A stretch of 64,000 nucleotides of DNA. It comes from Nephrocerus scutellatus (taxonomy: Eukaryota > Arthropoda > Insecta > Diptera > Pipunculidae). Below the pieces are notes generated by a model that worked only from the letters and a program-made list of their open reading frames with translations, searched no databases and was not told the origin of the DNA. Shown piece by piece: positions 1 to 10,944 of the stretch (positions are counted from its first letter, which is position 1; each line of letters opens with the position of its first letter). Where the stretch lies: NCBI GenBank assembly GCA_947095585.1, contig OX352762.1:26140669-26204668 (forward strand). The letters are read 5' to 3'. Position numbers and translations under genes: made by a program.

Positions 1-318
1 TTCTCCTTGACAGGAAGCAATCTGGAACAGATAGGCAGGCAGTAGTAGGTGGAATGTAGACCATTCACATGCACAGAAGAGGAATTTGTTTTTAATTCGT
101 TCGTATTATTAAAAAGGTATATTATACGGTAGAATTATTTGCATTTTAAATTCATCAATATCAATAGTAGTTGTGTTTTTGTAATTAGAAAACATTGTGA
201 CGTTTCAGAAAGCAGGAAATATATAGAAGAAGAGAAGCAAATTAATAAAAAAAAATTTTTTGTTGGTTCAATATAGTGTTAATTATATATTTATTTTCTA
301 CGTAAGAATCTAACTCAC

Positions 319-374
319 TTTGCCATTTCCGAGAGCTGAAGTCGTCCGTCCTTGTTGGCATCGAAAACTTGCAG
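319..374 (-). CDS. Cbp53E: Cbp53E coding exon 6 (residues 188-205 plus two bases of 206, EF-hand 4)
   Basis: This 56-bp exon has a caatttcag acceptor and GTGAGT donor and ends in phase 2. It encodes LQVF and then the EF4 loop D192-E203 (D-A-N-K-D-G-R-L-Q-L-S-E), followed by Met-Ala and the first two bases of a lysine codon. The next exon is outside the window. A repeat-element terminus starts about 26 bp beyond the acceptor, so the intron's 3' end is partly transposon sequence. Confidence 0.93.
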
Positions 375-399
375 CTGAAATTGAAAAGAAGTCGTAAGT

Positions 400-925
400 A
401 AAAAAAACAACCCATAAAAATTAAAATTTTTTCTTGTAAATTCTCTAATCGCAGATAAACACACACACACACACACACTGCGTGCTCGTCTTGTGGTAAA
501 ATCATCCACGAAATGACGCAGCGGCAGCGAACAGCGCTGCTCACAAAGCACAGAGCTCAGACTTTGCCGTGATCTGATGCGATATAGCGATATTTAAAAA
601 TTGTATATTGGGGTCCCCAAGGGGCCGATCGCTCCAAATTTTTACAAAAAGTGTTTTCCATCGAAGACATGTGTACAAAATTTAAAGAAAATCGGGTAAA
701 TTTTGTAAAATATTTGTATGAGAGCCCCCCGAACCCGAGGTCCGAGGGGCCTCAAATTTTAATAGAATTTTAATTAATAATATTGTCACCGGAAATATAC
801 ATGTGTGCAAAATTTCAATAAAATCGGGCCATGGGAAGTGGGCTAAAAATTGATCGGAAAATCTGACCAGCCAGCCAGCCAGCCAGCCAACCAGCACGCG
901 AAGTTAATATAGAGAATTTAAAAAC
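400..925 (+). mobile_element. Helentron/HINE-like minisatellite element, near-complete copy
   Basis: It starts with the family's terminus AACCCATAAAAATTAAAA followed by TGTAAATTCTCTAAT, and ends with GCGAAGTTAATATAG then AGAATTTA, so the ends carry short inverted sequences. Inside are an AC microsatellite, a unique segment, two diverged units of the 122-bp repeat (marked by GTGTT.TCCATCG.AGA and ATCGGG), and a GCCA tetranucleotide run at 866-888. Many other copies occur in this window. There is no coding capacity. The Helentron-like assignment is inferred from the organisation (subterminal inverted repeats plus central minisatellite). Confidence 0.6.
459..478. repeat. AC dinucleotide microsatellite
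   Basis: Ten AC units lie inside the unique part of the minisatellite element next to Cbp53E exon 6. Confidence 0.9.
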
Positions 926-1865
926 AAAATTTTTCATGTAAATAAGAAGATAGGTATGTGTTTACAATTTGAAGATCAAATTTGAATTTCAGAAGTATAA
1001 TTTATTGATATACAATGGTTTTTAGGTATCACCATTATTGCTTTAATGTTCTCCTATCAGACGTTTTTCTTGTGAATTGTCGTTAAATTTAAAATATATT
1101 TATAAGTATGTTATATAAATTATTTCTTAGAATTATTACATAATATCCTGTTTTAGATGTTGCAAAGGTAATTCTTGTAATTTTCAGCAGATTTTTTTTA
1201 ATACTATTCAAGTAGTACAGTATTTAACCCTGAGGCCCGAGGAGCCCCAAATTTTAATAGAAAGTGTTGTCTCCAGAAATACACATGAGTACAAAATTTC
1301 AATAAAACCGGGCTTTTGGAAGTGGGTTCAAAATTAAAAATAACAAAATGGTGCATTTATATCAGATTAAAACGCTTGCTCAGTCTATAACTTCTACTTG
1401 GACTAATTGTTTTATATTTACTTTATTTTTTTAATTGTTTTTTAAAGCACTACTCTAATATATATCTAAGATTGTTTGAGTGTTTAACGAGACATAAAAT
1501 TCAGCATATGCAGTTGGGACGAAAATTATTTCAAATCATAACTAAACGACAATTAAGGATAAATAATATAAATTGTATAATAAAAGAGAAAGAGAAAGAC
1601 ACATCGTTATACCATTAGATAATAATACAAACCCAGCAAATTGATAATTAATAGTGTGGATAACGAAAAATTTTCATTGTAAGATTTGACTTAAGTCTGT
1701 GAGAAGGGTGTTTTATAACTTTAATTAGAACTGCTAAGGTTATGTACATCTACTAGGATGTCGAATAGGGATTAGAGACAAAAAAGAGAGCATTTAGTTC
1801 GAAGTACCATATGTATATACTGTGCGCCAAATTTATCACATTTGGATTATCGAATTAAATGTCAC
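926..1865. other. Intron sequence; one minisatellite-unit fragment
   Basis: AT-rich intron DNA with no gene. The stretch 1228-1335 is a fragment of the 122-bp repeat family (GAGGCCCGAGGAGCCCC, then AAATACACATGAGTACAA, then a GGGCTTTTGGAAGTGGG-type end). I see nothing else recognisable. Confidence 0.6.
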
Positions 1866-1955
1866 AGAAAAAAACAACCCATAAAAATTAAAATTTTTCA
1901 TCTAAATTCTCTAATCGCAGAAATTGATATGGGAGCCCCTCGATCCTGGGCCATT
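1866..1955 (+). repeat. 5' terminal fragment of the minisatellite element
   Basis: It contains the ACAACCCATAAAAATTAAAA terminus, a TAAATTCTCTAATCGCAG block and then the GGGAGCCCCTCGATCCTGGG stretch, where the match stops. This is a truncated copy. Confidence 0.65.
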
Positions 1956-2394
1956 TTTTTTTATTGTAGGAGAAAATCATCGAAACAGACATTTGACATC
2001 AGATGTTAAAATTGAAAATGCTCAGATCATTTTATTCTGAGCACTTAGAGCACGCTCATACTCTGAGCAAACACGAACATTTATCTTGAAAACTCTTTGA
2101 ATGCTCTGAACTAATTTATGAAAACGCGAAATGACAGAATATTGCGAAAACTTGTTGTTCTATCTGTAAGTTGATATCGACAACAAAAAACGACAACAAT
2201 AAAAATAAAATTCAGTAAATAAAAATGTAAGTTGAATTAAGCATAAAACATTTATGTCTCGTTTCATTTGCTGGGTTCATTTGTGCGTGAGCTAAGATTT
2301 CTAAGTATTTATTTATTTTTAAGTATTAAAGCAATACATCTTTTTCTTAAGTTAAACACTTATATGTGATCGAATATAAATCTTATAATATCAG

Positions 2395-2700
2395 TAATTA
2401 GTATGGCACGACGGGTAGCACATCAAACGAGCGCATCGAACTAGCGTGCATCGGGTTCGAATCTTATTCATTCAAAAATTTGTTTGTATTCATTTTGTTT
2501 TAAAAGTTTTTCCCGAAGTAATATTTTTGGACTCTCATTGAATATATGATTTTTACCCAATACTGGCCTAAAACTGTAGCCTATAACCTCTGAAGCAGAA
2601 AACCCTATACAATGGTGAAAATCTGATAACAATCGGTCCAGTAGTTTCCAGGATTAGCGGAGCCAATTTAAAGTGCAAACCTTTTAATACTTTTTATACA
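2395..2700 (+). repeat. Degenerate tRNA-like SINE head joined to Helitron-like sequence
   Basis: A tRNA-like stretch at 2403-2462 ends in a B-box-like GGGTTCGAATC. After it, 2500-2660 includes a segment about viewing Helitron relatives: CTGTAGCCTATAACCTC is the inverse of GGTTATAGTCTACAG near 37380. The related copy at 3360-3625 lies in the opposite orientation. Probably an old SINE-like family; function none. Confidence 0.4.
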
Positions 2701-3192
2701 GGGTGTATCCGCTAAGGTGGCAAATACTTAAAGGGATTAGTTAATTTCGCGAAAAAACCGTATAGAAGGGGGGGGTCTATTTTCAACCCCCTCACGTTGG
2801 TAGCCGTTTTCAAATTATTTTCTCGGAATTCTCCCTGATTCATTGAAAAAAGAAGTACGAAAAACGAACACGAAACAAAAAGGACGCGAGTCCAAATGCT
2901 TTAATAAATGGATCATGGTCAAGGAAAACTACAAAAAACCTTAACAAAGAAAATATTACAAAAAAAAGAACATACGTGAGCCTTCAAAATTATTGGAATC
3001 TCCATTGAAAAATTCGGTCTTTCAGGAACAGTGAATTCGACAGTGAATTGTACCAGATAAGTTTTTAGTACCAGGCCTGACAAACGAAAAAGGCACGCAC
3101 AACACTCGAGCCAAGGAGCTCTTGAAGTTTCTCTGCGGTTCCTCGTAGCTTGTAAAATTTCACCGGAGAGACCACCAATTCAGGCCTTCGAT
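2701..3192. other. Intron DNA with a CAGGGTGT-type repeat end
   Basis: It begins with TACAGGGTGTATCCGC, a terminus style shared by several insect transposons and by the foldback element at 4359. The remainder has a poly-G run and no coding frame. I recognise nothing further. Confidence 0.3.
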
Positions 3193-3280
3193 TTAGGAAG
3201 TGGGTTAAAACTGATAAGATTTGGTGTGCCAGTCCGCCAGCCAGCCATGGGCACGCGAAGTTAATATAGAAAATTTAACC
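3193..3280 (+). repeat. 3' terminal fragment of the minisatellite element
   Basis: It shows GGAAGTGGGTTAAAA, the GCCAGCCAGCC run, GGGCACGCGAAGTTAATATA and GAAAATTTA, matching the 3' ends of the copies at 400 and 49440. Confidence 0.65.
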
Positions 3281-3359
3281 TCCTCGAACTCCGTATATAA
3301 AATACTGCACTGCCTCCCTTAGCGCTACTCGCTGTAAATAATGAGAGCGCTCTCCGGTC

Positions 3360-3625
3360 TTACACAATTGCATTAATTGGTTAAAAATAGCCTAGTATAA
3401 TGATACAAAAAATCGCCAAATCGGACAGGAATATCGTATACAAAAACTTATCAGGCGATACGATTATTTTGAAAATCATATTTTCAACGAAAACGTGAAA
3501 ATATTACTTCGGAGAAAATTTTTAAAGTTGAAAATGATAAATACATTTTTAAAATAAGTCAGATTTGAACTCACGTCCTTTGGCGCGCTAACCCACGTGC
3601 CAAACTACTTTCCTTAATCTTTCAA
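3360..3625 (-). repeat. Degenerate tRNA-like SINE relative, inverted copy
   Basis: On the minus strand it reads TTTGGCACGTGGGTTAGCGC then a B-box-like GAGTTCAAATC, followed by a tail with CTCCGAAGTAATATTTTC. That tail matches CCCGAAGTAATATTTTT after the copy near 2400. The two are inverted with respect to each other. Confidence 0.4.
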
Positions 3626-4059
3626 TCAGGCCAAAGAAGTATAACTTCTAACGCGAGTACATTTAAAAAAAAAGTAATGTCTTGTGTGGTTCATTCATAA
3701 GGAGAAATTTAGAATAGAAGTGCGTGTTATTTGTAGTTTCATCTCTAACTTGACAATAATGTCAAGCGAACGGACTGTGCCAAACGGCTTTATTTGAAAT
3801 GATTTGTTACGCATATACGCCTTTACGCCTTTGATCTCTGCATGACTCTGTTGCACTCGGCGACATTATTTTTAGTAAACTGTCGTTCTGTTAATTTTAT
3901 TCAATCTTTGTGTGTTACCATATTAAAAATATTAATTACTACTGACAGCAAGTATGCTTCATTTGATGCTGGCTGTTATTAATAAATTTTATTTATTTTT
4001 GCAGTTGCAGAAACAAAAAGTGGTCACGACGCACCAGCATTTTATTTTTTTAAAAACTT

Positions 4060-4358
4060 TTTTTAATTTGACTGTATTTTTGACAACTTTGAGGTCACAC
4101 GACCTAGAGTCCAAAATTGATTTTTTTATATTCCGAGCATGACGCGTGTCGCGTGTGGCGCGTGTGATGGGTTGACATTTTTTTTCGACTTCTTTGAGGT
4201 ATCTAAGTCCAAAATTACATTTATTAAATTTCACATATAACGCGTGTCACGTTTTGCATGTGGAACGTGTGATGGTTTGAAATCGCACCACTTCCCGTTT
4301 TTTGAGGTCTTTTTTAACCACCTTTCGCACGACCTAGAAGGCTGAAATTTTGTGAGCG
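4060..4358. repeat. Tandem ACGCGT-rich repeat, left part
   Basis: Diverged units carry GACGCGTGTCGCGTGTGGCG, then GATGGTTTGA-type sequence, spaced about 100-130 bp (4140, 4240). The array resumes after the foldback element at 5780-5820, so that element inserted into it. Related pieces lie at 30640-30690 and 56500-56530. Confidence 0.5.
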
Positions 4359-5755
4359 TATACAGGGTGTACAAGAATTCGTGGCACAAAGCAGGGTAAT
4401 AGCGGAGGTCATTTCCAACCAAAATAGCCAAATGAAGTTTTATCGAATTGTTGATGGTTAAAAAGTTATTCCATTTTTAGTATTTTTGCGTAAAATCGCA
4501 TACGCCGCCACTAAAAAATTAATTTTAAAAAAACCAACAGTTCTTTTGTTTATGTTTATTTTTTATCTGGAAGAGTGTGCCTTTCCAATAAAGTCATTTT
4601 TATAAACTTTTTTTATCTTCTGTCAAATTAAAACAATAGATTTGTGCTGTGTTTTTGTTTCCCAAAATTTTTTGATTGATTGTTAAGTAGCTCTGGCGGA
4701 AAAACAATGTACTACAGAAAGTTGACCGACTATTATTAATGCTTGCTTGCTTGCGACATTAATGCAGGTTCTTAAATGGTATCACGCATAGGAATATTCA
4801 AAACAGAATGGTTTTTATCAATTGTTTTGTGGTGTACGTCGAGTATTAAAACAGAGATACGTACTTTTGACCTTACATCACTTTACACGCTGTAATCCTT
4901 GAACAAGCTACAATATCACTGTTGGTCGATTTTGATAGAAAACTAAACCTTTAAGGTCAAAAAAATGTAATTTTTTTTAAATTCTTAAAACCATTACCGA
5001 TATAAACGTCGTCAAAGTAAAAAAAGAAAGGTTTTTTTAAAATTTTATTTTCAAACGCGATTATTTGGAAAAATGCTCTTGGATAATTTTTTTTTTGACA
5101 AATGCAGTTTTAAACCCCATTGAATTTTCTAAACTTCACCTCATAATATTTCTGCAATAGGTCAACAGGAACAGGATTAAAATTGAAAGTTTGTGAAATG
5201 ATTGAAAACGTACTTTTGCTCTTACATGCTTTACACCCTATAACACCGGAACACTTCCAGCTACAAGGTTACTGTTAATCTTTTTTGAAGGAAAATGAAA
5301 TTTTTAAGATTAAACAATGTACATTTTTTAAATTATTTAAGCCATCCATTCTCCATTTTCATGTGTCCATTTTAACCACCAATTTCATGTGTCAACTTTC
5401 TGTAGTACATTGTTTTTCCGCCACTTAGAAATCAATCAAAAAATTTTGGGAAACAAAAACACAGCACAAATCTATTGTTTTAATAATTGTTGTATATAAA
5501 TTGTTTATAAAAATGACTTTATTGGAAAGGCACACTCTTCCAGATAAAAAATAAACATAAACAAAAGAACTGTTGGTTTTTTTAAAATTAATTTTTTAGT
5601 GGCGGCGTATGCGATTTTGCGCAAAAATACTAAAAATGGAATAACTTTTTAACCATCAACAATTCGATAAAACTTCATTTGGCTATTTTGGTTGGAAATG
5701 ACCTCCGCTATTATCCTGTTTCGTTTGTTATACGAATTCTTGTACACCCTGTATA
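4359..5755. mobile_element. Foldback-like DNA element with about 365-bp inverted arms
   Basis: The left arm (4359-4726) and right arm (5391-5755) are near-perfect inverted copies. Both begin TATACAGGGTGTACAAGAAT at the outer ends and finish GTACTACAGAAAGTTGAC at the inner ends. The 664-bp core has no open frame of note, so any transposase must come from elsewhere. TATA at both outer ends may be the target duplication or part of the arm. The core has a diverged, inverted relative at 20477-20900 that lacks the long arms. Confidence 0.7.
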
Positions 5756-5845
5756 TGTCAGGGGCCCATTTTGATATCCCGCTTTTGACGCGTGTCGCGA
5801 GTTGTGTGTGGCGCGTGTGAAACAAAAAAAATTCTTTGAAATAGC
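5756..5845. repeat. ACGCGT-rich repeat, right part
   Basis: The unit TTGACGCGTGTCGCGAGTTG followed by TGTGGCGCGTGTGA continues the array interrupted by the foldback element. Confidence 0.45.
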
Positions 5846-6009
5846 TCCGACCTCGAAAACAGATATTTTGGCGATTATTACCAAGTAATAAACGACTGTA
5901 TAGCGTGTTTCGATGTGTACATAAAACTTTGTACCCGAAAAACGAAGTTTTTTTTACATTTATTTGTTTAATCTTTATTAAGAGTTTCGAGTTTAGAGAA
6001 GTTTTAAAG

Positions 6010-6245
6010 TTATGGTATCAGTAATCAGGGATCCGAGACTTGGGTGCTTAGAAAAAAGCATTCTGACCTCTTAGCCGCGTTCGAGAGAAAATCTTACAGA
6101 GAATTGTTGGCTCCGTAGTGAGGAAGGACGATTCCGGAGACAAGATGGTTGATGAGATCTACGAGCGTTACCGCTATGTTGATATCGTGAAGAAAATTAA
6201 GCTCGGTAGGCCCCAGTGGGCAGGACACGTAGCTCGCATGAGCGA
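6010..6245 (+). pseudogene. RTE-like retrotransposon, 3' end fragment
   Basis: Translated pieces read SETWVLRKKHSDLLAAFERK followed by RELL and, in shifted frames, a KIKLGRPQWAGHVARM-like end. They match the end of the larger copy at 33140-33360. Stops and frameshifts are present. A SINE abuts it directly at 6246, probably inserted into it. Confidence 0.6.
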
Positions 6246-6550
6246 AGATCATTAATGGTTATTAATAACAATATTTGGCACGACTTGTGGTCCAAGGATT
6301 GGCATCTCGCGACTATTTGTGTTGTGCGTGTTATATTTTTGCATACAAATGGAAGGGACATACAATTTAAGGCCGAACCTGAAAGGCGAATTGAGAAGTC
6401 TTGTGGCAGCTATTAATCTCGGACGTTTGTCAGACATTCGCAAGTGGTTGGACCGTGAAAAAGATTTTGTGTGTTTTACTGCGATTCGAACTTCGAACAT
6501 CCTGCTCCAAAGTCCAACGCACTTACCACAAGTGCCGGCGGCGCCCACAA
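6246..6550 (-). mobile_element. tRNA-derived SINE, degenerate copy
   Basis: Read on the minus strand it starts GGGCGCCGCCGG, passes a degraded B box, and ends with the family tail (GGTTCGGCCTTAAATTGTA, ATTTGTATGC, CACAAATAGTCGCGAGATGC, CCACAAGTCGTGCC) and an ATT-rich end. It is clearly older than the copies at 15455 and 25578. Confidence 0.6.
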
Positions 6551-7861
6551 TGATTATCACGTTTTTTTAAAAGGCGAAAGTATTTTATTTTGTCTTCTTG
6601 AGAAATTCAAGAATGTCATAATTTTAAATTTTAAAATGTTCTTTTTATTATTATTAACTCTTATGCCTTTTTTGCCAATAAATTGATACTACTGTCTAGA
6701 CTCTAGTCTAAGTAAGCAATAAACGAACAATTATGATGAATAAATATTACAGGATTGGTACTAAAATGAAAAGGAAGTTTAATAGCAGTACATTCATCTG
6801 CAGCTCCTAGTCTAGATGTAGGAAATAGACTAATTTTTTGGTCAATTAGATATAAGTTTAACCCGTGCTAGCTTCGCTCATCACATCACATCGAAGTAAG
6901 GAATGCGCACAAAATTTAAAACGTGGTTTTCCTAAAGCATTCAAATATCTCTCAAGATTTTCATCTTTTGATTAATCAAATCTTTCCCTAGAGTATAAGT
7001 ATGAGCATAAGGAAAAAATAATTCAAACAGATGCATTTTAAGATACAATTAGAGAAAACAACAGCCTTTTGATTTAGTAACACTTTGATTGCCACACCCT
7101 ATATATATATTATGTAACGTCGTGTATGATAAATTGTTTGTATGGAAAGTTAAAAGTAGCTAGCAACTGAAGCAAATAAAAAAGTGTTGTATTCACATTT
7201 TATGGTTGAAGCACGAGCACAAGTACAAGTGGTTCTCCGTTCACCCATAAAAAGAATAAAAGATTCTGGGATCAACCAAGAATGACAACATTCGTATACA
7301 TTAATTTCCGATAAAAAAAACTGATTACAAACGTGTCACTGGAATTTTAATAAAAATTCAGCTTAGAGAGGAAAATGTTAAGGATAGAATTTTGGAAGTG
7401 ACAGATTTTTCCTGTTTTTTTTCCATTTAAGTCGCGTCTTATGAAAAATTCATCGGGAAAGATGAGACGAAAACACGACTACAATTACTTTTAAGCAGAG
7501 GATTATACCTTTATGTAACGATCATTAAATTTTCCCACAGCGTTTGTATATTATGATGAATTTGCTTTCGGCACATTTGAATAATGGCTAAAAGGAGGAA
7601 AAACAAAAGATCTAATTATTTTTATGGTAAAATATTCACATTTTATAGTGACCTTCAAAACTTTTAACATTTAAAAACCTAACCTAAATTCCCGAATTAT
7701 CAGCATATTTATTTGGATTTATATTTATATACATATATTTTATAATTTGGAGAAAAGGTTTTTCATGGTTTGACGCTAAATATTTTTTGATAATAAATTT
7801 CTTTTTTTTTCATTAATGGACTTATTTATTTTCTACATAATTTTCAAATTTGACATATTAA
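6551..7861. other. Intron DNA, nothing recognised
   Basis: AT-rich sequence with short random frames. There is a TA run near 7101. No repeat family of this window matches clearly. Confidence 0.5.
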
Positions 7862-8450
7862 CAATAAAACAACCCATAAAATTAAATTAAATAAATTGAA
7901 ATTTTTCGTGTAAATTCGCTAATTTTGCGTTTGAATAAAATCGGGTAAATTTTGTAAACAATTTGTATGGGTGCCCTCCATCCAAGGGGCCCGAAAACTT
8001 TCAAATTTTTACAGGAAGTGTTGTCCATCAAAGATACACATGCGTATAAAATTTGAAGAAAATCGGGTAAATTGTAAAAAAAAAAATTGTATGGGCTACC
8101 ATCCTCATGGTTGTCGGTTGTTAATACGCGAAAAGAATTTGTATTTGAAACGACCGACCGACAGAACAATCTAAGCTGCCTACATACGAAACGACCAGAA
8201 AATACTTTTCTCAAATTCAGAGAACAGTTTGCTTGAAATTGTTACTTGCACCCCCCCCCCAACACGCCACGCCCTGGGCCCGATCACTTCCAAATTTTTA
8301 CAAAAAGTGTTGTGAATCGGAGATACATGAAATATACATGTGTGCATAATTTCAATAAAATCGGGCTTTGGGAAGTGGGTTAAAAATTGATCAGAAAATC
8401 TGACCAGCCAGCCAGCCAGCCACGGGCACGCGACATGTATATTTGACAAT
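7862..8450 (+). mobile_element. Minisatellite element copy
   Basis: It starts AAAACAACCCATAAAATTAA and contains two to three 122-bp units (ATCGGGTAAATTTTG, GTGTTGTCCATCAAAGATAC), a C10 run near 8250, then the 3' part GGGAAGTGGGTTAAAAATTG, GCCA run at 8405-8420 and CACGGGCACGCGA. The last bases are replaced by other sequence. Confidence 0.6.
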
Positions 8451-8454
8451 ACTT

Positions 8455-9075
8455 TCTATTAAAATTTCAGAGAGATCGGGCTGCGGGATACAAAACTGAA
8501 TGGTTGTGCAACTGAAATATGTTGTACACTAAGTTGTGTGAGTACATTCTAAATTTGTGTTTTGTATAATATTACGAGTATATGAAGAACTGGTTACGCA
8601 CTGCTTTACAGCTTAACTCAACTAAAAAGAAATTCTTTTAGTGGTACTTCGTACGTCGTTGTGTGTACGTGGCACCAACCGTGTGCTGTGGCTGCTAGCT
8701 GCTATGTTTTCACCACAAAATCGAGTCTCCGATCAGAGAATTGCCCGTGCATAAATTTTTTTTAAGAAAATTAACCTGACTTTCTTCAATTTTTATACAC
8801 TTGTGTATCTCCGATGGACAACCCGATTTTGGTAAAATTTTATATACTCATGTGTATCTCCGATGGACAAAACTTTTTGGACATTTTTTGGGCGAATGGG
8901 CCTTAAGACCCGAGGGTTGCCCGTATAAATTTTTTAAAAATTTGACGGATTTTCTTCACATTTTTGTATGTTTATCCCGATGGACAAAAGTTTTTGTAAA
9001 ATTTTTGGAGCGAATGGGCCCTGACGCCCGGGTGTGGGGCCATAATTTTTTTTTATTAATTAGCCCGTTTTTCTT
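8455..9075 (-). repeat. Minisatellite element, inverted copy with its unique segment
   Basis: The part 8462-8745 is the inverse of 49045-49270 (TTGTGGTGAAAACATAGCAG-type segment, then a cytosine-poor stretch). It is followed by three inverted 122-bp units at 8770-9070, with ATCTCCGATGGACAAAACTT recurring about every 120 bp. So this copy runs opposite to its left neighbour. Confidence 0.55.
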
Positions 9076-9698
9076 TAAATTTGAAACATACTAGTTCTCG
9101 CCCATTGGTCGAAATTCGACCATCTCTTTGTACTCTATTTTGGAAAGCATATGAAATACCGACGCATGATTTTTTCTTTAATTTCATTCGTGTGTTACGA
9201 TTTTTTTTCATGTGTTTATTGAGTTAAAAAGTTCACTAACATAATTCGAATACAAAGAAAAAAATAATTATCTCCTTTAACTAGCAGTTGCTTAGAAACG
9301 CAAATCTGATTCATGAGGCGTAGGTGAAATATGCCTAAAGATACAGTATTTTAATACTATCGCATTTTATTAGTCAGAACTTTGCAGAAATGCTTGCTTT
9401 TTATCTTCACTGCTACGTGTTTTATTTGTTTCCAAAATATGTTATTATGCTATACTTCCCGCACAAAAAATGTAGCTTAAGTACATAAGACACATATTCT
9501 TAAACAATCATCATATTTGGCTCTACAACCGGGACATCCCGTCCTTAAACAATACGTGTTCTAAAAATCAACTTAAAACTGAATGCGATTAATTTCTCAG
9601 ATTTGAAATACGAGTAGGTATATTATCCATACAAATTGCATGCATTGCATTTCGTTGATAGATTGCTACGAATATGTATATGTGACATGATCACTTAC
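9076..9698. other. Intron DNA before exon 5, nothing recognised
   Basis: AT-rich, without repeats of the window's families or long frames. Confidence 0.5.
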
Positions 9699-9839
9699 CA
9701 TTGTATCGGTGTATTCAATTAACTTATCCTCAGACACATCGTTAATTTTCTTAGCTTCCTTAAGTAAATCCCGCAAGAAGTTCTTTAGTTCGTCTGCTTC
9801 AATGTAGCCACTGTTATCGGTGTCGTATTCCCGCCAGAT
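9699..9839 (-). CDS. Cbp53E: Cbp53E coding exon 5 (residues 141-187, EF-hand 3)
   Basis: This 141-bp, phase 0-0 exon has a tatccatcag acceptor and GTAAGT donor. It encodes 47 residues. The EF3 loop runs from D146 to E157 ([12 protein letters not shown]) with all coordinating positions filled. A long helical linker rich in Lys and Glu follows, ending IEYTDTM, which is the E-helix start of EF4. It joins exon 6 across a 9.3-kb intron. Confidence 0.95.
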
Positions 9840-10857
9840 CTGATGGATAAAATGAGATATATTAAAAATTGCAACCAACAAGCGGGAACAATATACTTAT
9901 ATATTAAGATAATTAGAATTATACCAGTAGTTAGGGGATGATGCCGCACACACAAAACCATAAACAGGAAAAACAGTCATTGTAAATTATTTAAAAATTA
10001 AATTATATTTTTGGCTCTTGTATACTCGCCCTTAACTCTTATATAATTTTAAATAGAGTGTATAAAGTTCAGATAAAATAGAGTAGGAAATTGGGTGAGT
10101 TCCAAAAGATGAGACATTGCACGAAGAGTAAATATAAATTTATTTGGAAGCTTAATGATTACTTAATTGCGTCAACGCCAAGTAAAGTTGTAATAAATGG
10201 CGATTAGCTTAATGGGAATAACTGATTTGCTATTATCTATATACATTGTATGTATTGTCTACCTAAATTTTAGTTATTTAAGTATTTAATGTGCAGAATT
10301 TAAAATTTATTTTATATACTACTCTGAAAAAGTAAGAAAGTATATAAGTAAGATAATAACTTTTTGGAGAAAGTTCCTGTTGTTGTTATTTATAAATTAA
10401 TTTACTTAAAAACTTCTAACTCACATAATCATATCATATAACTTCCTTCTTTTGTAGTTCTTTAACTATTTTCTTCTTGTTACGTCATCCTGAGCTTTTT
10501 GAAAGATTTTTTGACTTTCTAGTTTATTATTATTTGCTTTCTTTTTTTTATTTAATTTTTTATAGCTCCGTTACCTTTTCTAACTTTAACTATAAACATA
10601 GCACAAATGCTTAACCTGACACTCCTTATTCCCTCGTTTGTTATTCTAAACGCGTTTTTTAATGTATTCATTTATTTTTTTGCTATGTAAAAATTCCAAT
10701 AAGCTCCATTATCATCATTGCTTACCACAAATACTTGTTTGACAACGGGAAAGTTCTTAATTTCGCAAAAACCCATAAGCCCGTTGAGAAAAACAACATA
10801 AATATTGAATTTTTTTTGATTGATGCCATTTATTTGAAAGAGCTACAATCGTCTTAC
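9840..10857. other. Intron 4, free of recognised transposons
   Basis: This 1,018-bp intron between exons 4 and 5 is AT-rich with T-runs and has none of the repeat families found in the long introns. Confidence 0.6.
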
Positions 10858-10944
10858 CTTCATGAATTCAACACTCGATTCCAGAGGATTATCGAATCGG
10901 AAAAGCAAAAGGAAATTCTCCTCCATTGGTAACAGTTGAGCGAG
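10858..10944 (-). CDS. Cbp53E: Cbp53E coding exon 4 (residues 112-140)
   Basis: This 87-bp, phase 0-0 exon has a strong ttcttgcag acceptor and GTAAGA donor. It encodes the linker between EF2 and EF3, including LLPMEENFLLLFRF and an Asp-Asn-Pro-Leu-Glu-Ser-Ser segment ending EFMK. It contains no EF-hand loop. The LLPxEENFL motif recurs in calbindin-family linkers. An unrelated open frame on the opposite strand overlaps it and is not a gene. Confidence 0.93.

Noticed and set aside
10735..10932. 65-codon plus-strand frame over Cbp53E exon 4
   Set aside because: Antisense of the real exon.
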